DNA of 18,033 bases from Bacilli bacterium (GTDB lineage Bacteria; Bacillota_I; Bacilli_A; RF39; UBA660). Below are positions 16,950 to 18,033 of this stretch, one piece after another. The notes beneath the pieces were generated by a model. That model saw only the letters and a program-made list of their open reading frames with translations, ran no database searches and was not told the DNA's origin. The position numbers and the translations under genes were made by a program. The stretch is from positions 1 through 18,033 of the forward strand of contig JAFUFG010000094.1 in the NCBI GenBank assembly GCA_017470045.1, in the 5' to 3' direction. Within the stretch, counting starts at the first letter, position 1. Every line of letters begins with the position of its first letter.

Positions 16950-17502
16950 TTTCTACCTCATCTAATCTTTCTAGGAATTCATTTAATTTATTTACCCATT
17001 CATACATTCCTAGCTTTCTTTTCTTATAAGATTCTAATTCTTCTTCTGAATAAATCATATTCTTTTTAAATCTTTCAATACATCTTTTATAAGACTCATC
17101 TACACTAGTTCTTAATACATAGATTTCTCCCTTTAATAAAGAAACATCTTCGATATTGGAAAACTGTGCAGAATCAATTACAATCGTTTGATTATAATCT
17201 TTAAAATAATCTAGAATATCTAAATAGATTTTCGTAAAGTCTTTTACCATATCTAGTTGTTTTGTTTTATACTTTTTTAATAAATGTTCTTTTAATAATG
17301 CAGCATATAAAGTATTTGCTACTCTTTCATCTTTTATTTGATCCGTATCAATAATAATATAATTTTCATTGAATCGATATTTCTCTGTAAAAGTAGTTTT
17401 ACCAGAACCTGTTCCACCGGCAATATTGATAATTTTATCTTCTGTTAAAACTTTATGATATGGTTCTTTATTAACTGTTTTCGATATCCATAGATCATTC
17501 AT
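16933..17502 (-). CDS. P-loop kinase-like NTPase
   Basis: 189 residues. Walker A is AGGTGSGKTTF (about 28-38), preceded by a beta strand (KIINI). YIIIDTDQI (D52, D54) and TIVIDSAQF (D110) are Asp-ended strands that could be substrate or Mg sites. RTSVDESYKRCIERF near 132-146 resembles the Arg-rich lid of small-molecule kinases. The overall size and order match the nucleoside/shikimate/zeta-toxin-like kinase superfamily, but the substrate is not identifiable. The ATG at 17502 follows AAGGTGAT. The Nudix gene overlaps its 3' end by 17 nt, suggesting related nucleotide or cofactor work. The gap upstream contains a plus-strand small RNA unit. Confidence 0.85.
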   Translation of the reverse strand: MNDLWISKTVNKEPYHKVLTEDKIINIAGGTGSGKTTFTEKYRFNENYIIIDTDQIKDERVANTLYAALLKEHLLKKYKTKQLDMVKDFTKIYLDILDYFKDYNQTIVIDSAQFSNIEDVSLLKGEIYVLRTSVDESYKRCIERFKKNMIYSEEELESYKKRKLGMYEWVNKLNEFLERLDEVENGVHK

Positions 17503-17511
17503 TTTATCACC

Positions 17512-17540
17512 TTGATTTTCTATCTATTTTTTTCTATAAT
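17512..17540 (+). promoter_or_regulatory. Plus-strand promoter of the small RNA
   Basis: TTGATT (17512-17517), exactly 17 bp, then TATAAT (17535-17540). Transcription should start near A17547. No coding gene lies on the plus strand downstream, so the promoter serves a noncoding transcript. It diverges from the kinase gene, overlapping that gene's ribosome site region. Confidence 0.7.
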
Positions 17541-17546
17541 TTAATT

Positions 17547-17643
17547 AGTGGAGGACACTTAATATTCGTAGGTTAAGTGCCACTTCCAAATTGTTGGTTG
17601 GTGCACCTAGCTTACTAGTTAGGTGCTTTTCTTTTATTTTTTT
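17547..17643 (+). ncRNA. Small structured RNA of about 90-97 nt, unknown family
   Basis: The predicted 5' end is AGTGG (17547-17551), which pairs with CCACT (17580-17584). Inside, CACTTAA (17556-17562) pairs with TTAAGTG (17573-17579) around a 10-nt loop. The result is a 12-bp hairpin with a 4-nt AGGA bulge, so an SD-like GGAGGA is partly exposed. An 18-nt linker rich in TTGG follows, then the terminator hairpin. A good promoter sits at the right distance upstream. The unit does not match SRP RNA, 6S, tmRNA, RNase P or a riboswitch that I recognise. It is convergent with the DUF1848-type gene, whose stop overlaps its T-run, and antisense to any read-through mRNA into the kinase gene. Confidence 0.6.
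17603..17643 (+). terminator. Strong intrinsic terminator of the small RNA
   Basis: GCACCTAGCT (17603-17612) pairs with AGTTAGGTGC (17617-17626) as a 10-bp stem with one G-T pair and a TACT tetraloop. It is followed by TTTTCTTTTATTTTTTT. On the minus strand the stem is followed by ACCAACCAAC with no T-run, so it acts for plus-strand transcription. Confidence 0.85.
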
Positions 17644-18033
17644 CGCACCTTTATTACATCGTCACTATCTAATTCTCCAATTAATAGAGAACTATTTGGA
17701 TTGTGTTTTTTTCTATTTTCTTCTACTTTATTCTCATCGAAATTTGCATAACAATATTTACAAAAGTGACTACAAGTATTGTATTCTCCAATATCTACCA
17801 TTTGAACACAATTACAGAATCTTTCTTTTCTAGCTTTCCAATCTGGATACTTCTTTCCAGTCATTTGATAAGCCAATTGATGAGAAAGACATTCTCCAAT
17901 ATGAAATCCATATTCGGATAGATTTCTTTGTTCAAAACAAGTTTGTACTTTTATATTATGATTTTTAGCAGATTTGGAGAAGCCTTCTCCTATTTCTTTA
18001 TAATCCGATTCTGTAAAGTCACGATACTGAAGT
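17634..18033 (-). CDS. DUF1848-type cysteine-rich protein, C-terminal part (5' end outside window)
   Basis: The minus-strand frame is open from the window edge (first whole codon at 18032) to the TAA at 17634: 132 codons. The visible part reads through LQYRDFTESDYKEIGEGFS, an IKVQTCFEQRNL segment, GFHIGECLS and then the cysteine cluster FCNC...YNTCSHFCKYCYAN. These are hallmarks of the DUF1848 family, whose C-terminal Cys motif is thought to bind an iron-sulfur cluster in a radical-SAM-like way. The ending HNPNSSLLIGELDSDDVI is also typical. The biochemical function of the family is not known to me. A TTG at 17876 within it is internal, not a start. Its stop overlaps the T-run of the convergent small RNA. 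Confidence 0.85.
   Translation of the reverse strand, partial: LQYRDFTESDYKEIGEGFSKSAKNHNIKVQTCFEQRNLSEYGFHIGECLSHQLAYQMTGKKYPDWKARKERFCNCVQMVDIGEYNTCSHFCKYCYANFDENKVEENRKKHNPNSSLLIGELDSDDVIKVRKK

Noticed and set aside
6062..17602. Base pairing of the small RNA linker (GUUGGUU) with AACCAAC in the beta-helix leader mRNA
   Set aside because: Only 7 contiguous pairs; with an 18-nt linker and a leader of about 350 nt this is close to what chance would give.
17603..17626. Terminator for the DUF1848-type gene on the minus strand
   Set aside because: The hairpin has its T-run only on the plus-strand side; on the minus strand it is followed by ACCAACCAAC.

Overview
The window is AT-rich and most genes use strong AGGAGG/AGGTGAT ribosome sites with simple TATAAT-type promoters. 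This points to an uncultured low-GC Bacillota, with RF39-like or Erysipelotrichia-like Bacilli the best guess from protein style. TGA ends one gene (1,812 codons) and TAA or TAG end the others, so the standard bacterial code applies. Every protein gene is on the minus strand, so biological order runs from high to low coordinates.

Region 1 (18033-15412): the 3' part of a DUF1848-type cysteine-rich protein runs in from the edge. It is followed by a compact run of a P-loop kinase-like NTPase, a Nudix hydrolase and IspG (MEP isoprenoid pathway), closed by a terminator. In the gap after the DUF1848 gene lies the only plus-strand element: a complete-looking small RNA unit of about 90-97 nt, with a promoter, a 12-bp bulged hairpin, a linker and a strong terminator.

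Region 2 (15416-6247): a four-gene operon with its own promoter (TTGTGG-17-TATAAT) whose -35 lies inside a 23-bp dyad. It encodes a NACHT/STAND NTPase with an N-terminal HEPN-like RNxxxH motif, a giant cytosolic protein of about 1,812 residues that I cannot assign to a family, an OmpR-type response regulator and its histidine kinase. The last three genes overlap (4 nt and 8 nt), and a hairpin spanning the kinase stop codon terminates the operon. A NACHT switch, a giant helical partner and a two-component system in one coupled operon is the most unusual arrangement here, and the best candidate for an undescribed system.

Region 3 (6255-3924): a long leader with two copies of a 22-nt direct repeat (each two 11-nt half-sites, a layout suited to an OmpR-family regulator), a small inverted repeat, and a series of SD-preceded micro-ORFs. 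It precedes a membrane-anchored beta-helix surface protein. The simplest reading is that the upstream two-component system controls this gene.

Region 4 (3892-1): a very long glycine-rich secreted or surface protein built from modules of about 280-300 residues. One in-frame TAA at 2325-2327 interrupts it, but the same frame then stays open for 774 codons to the window edge. This is a recent nonsense mutation, a sequence error or a readthrough site, not a frameshift. No tRNA, rRNA, CRISPR array, transposase or insertion sequence was seen.
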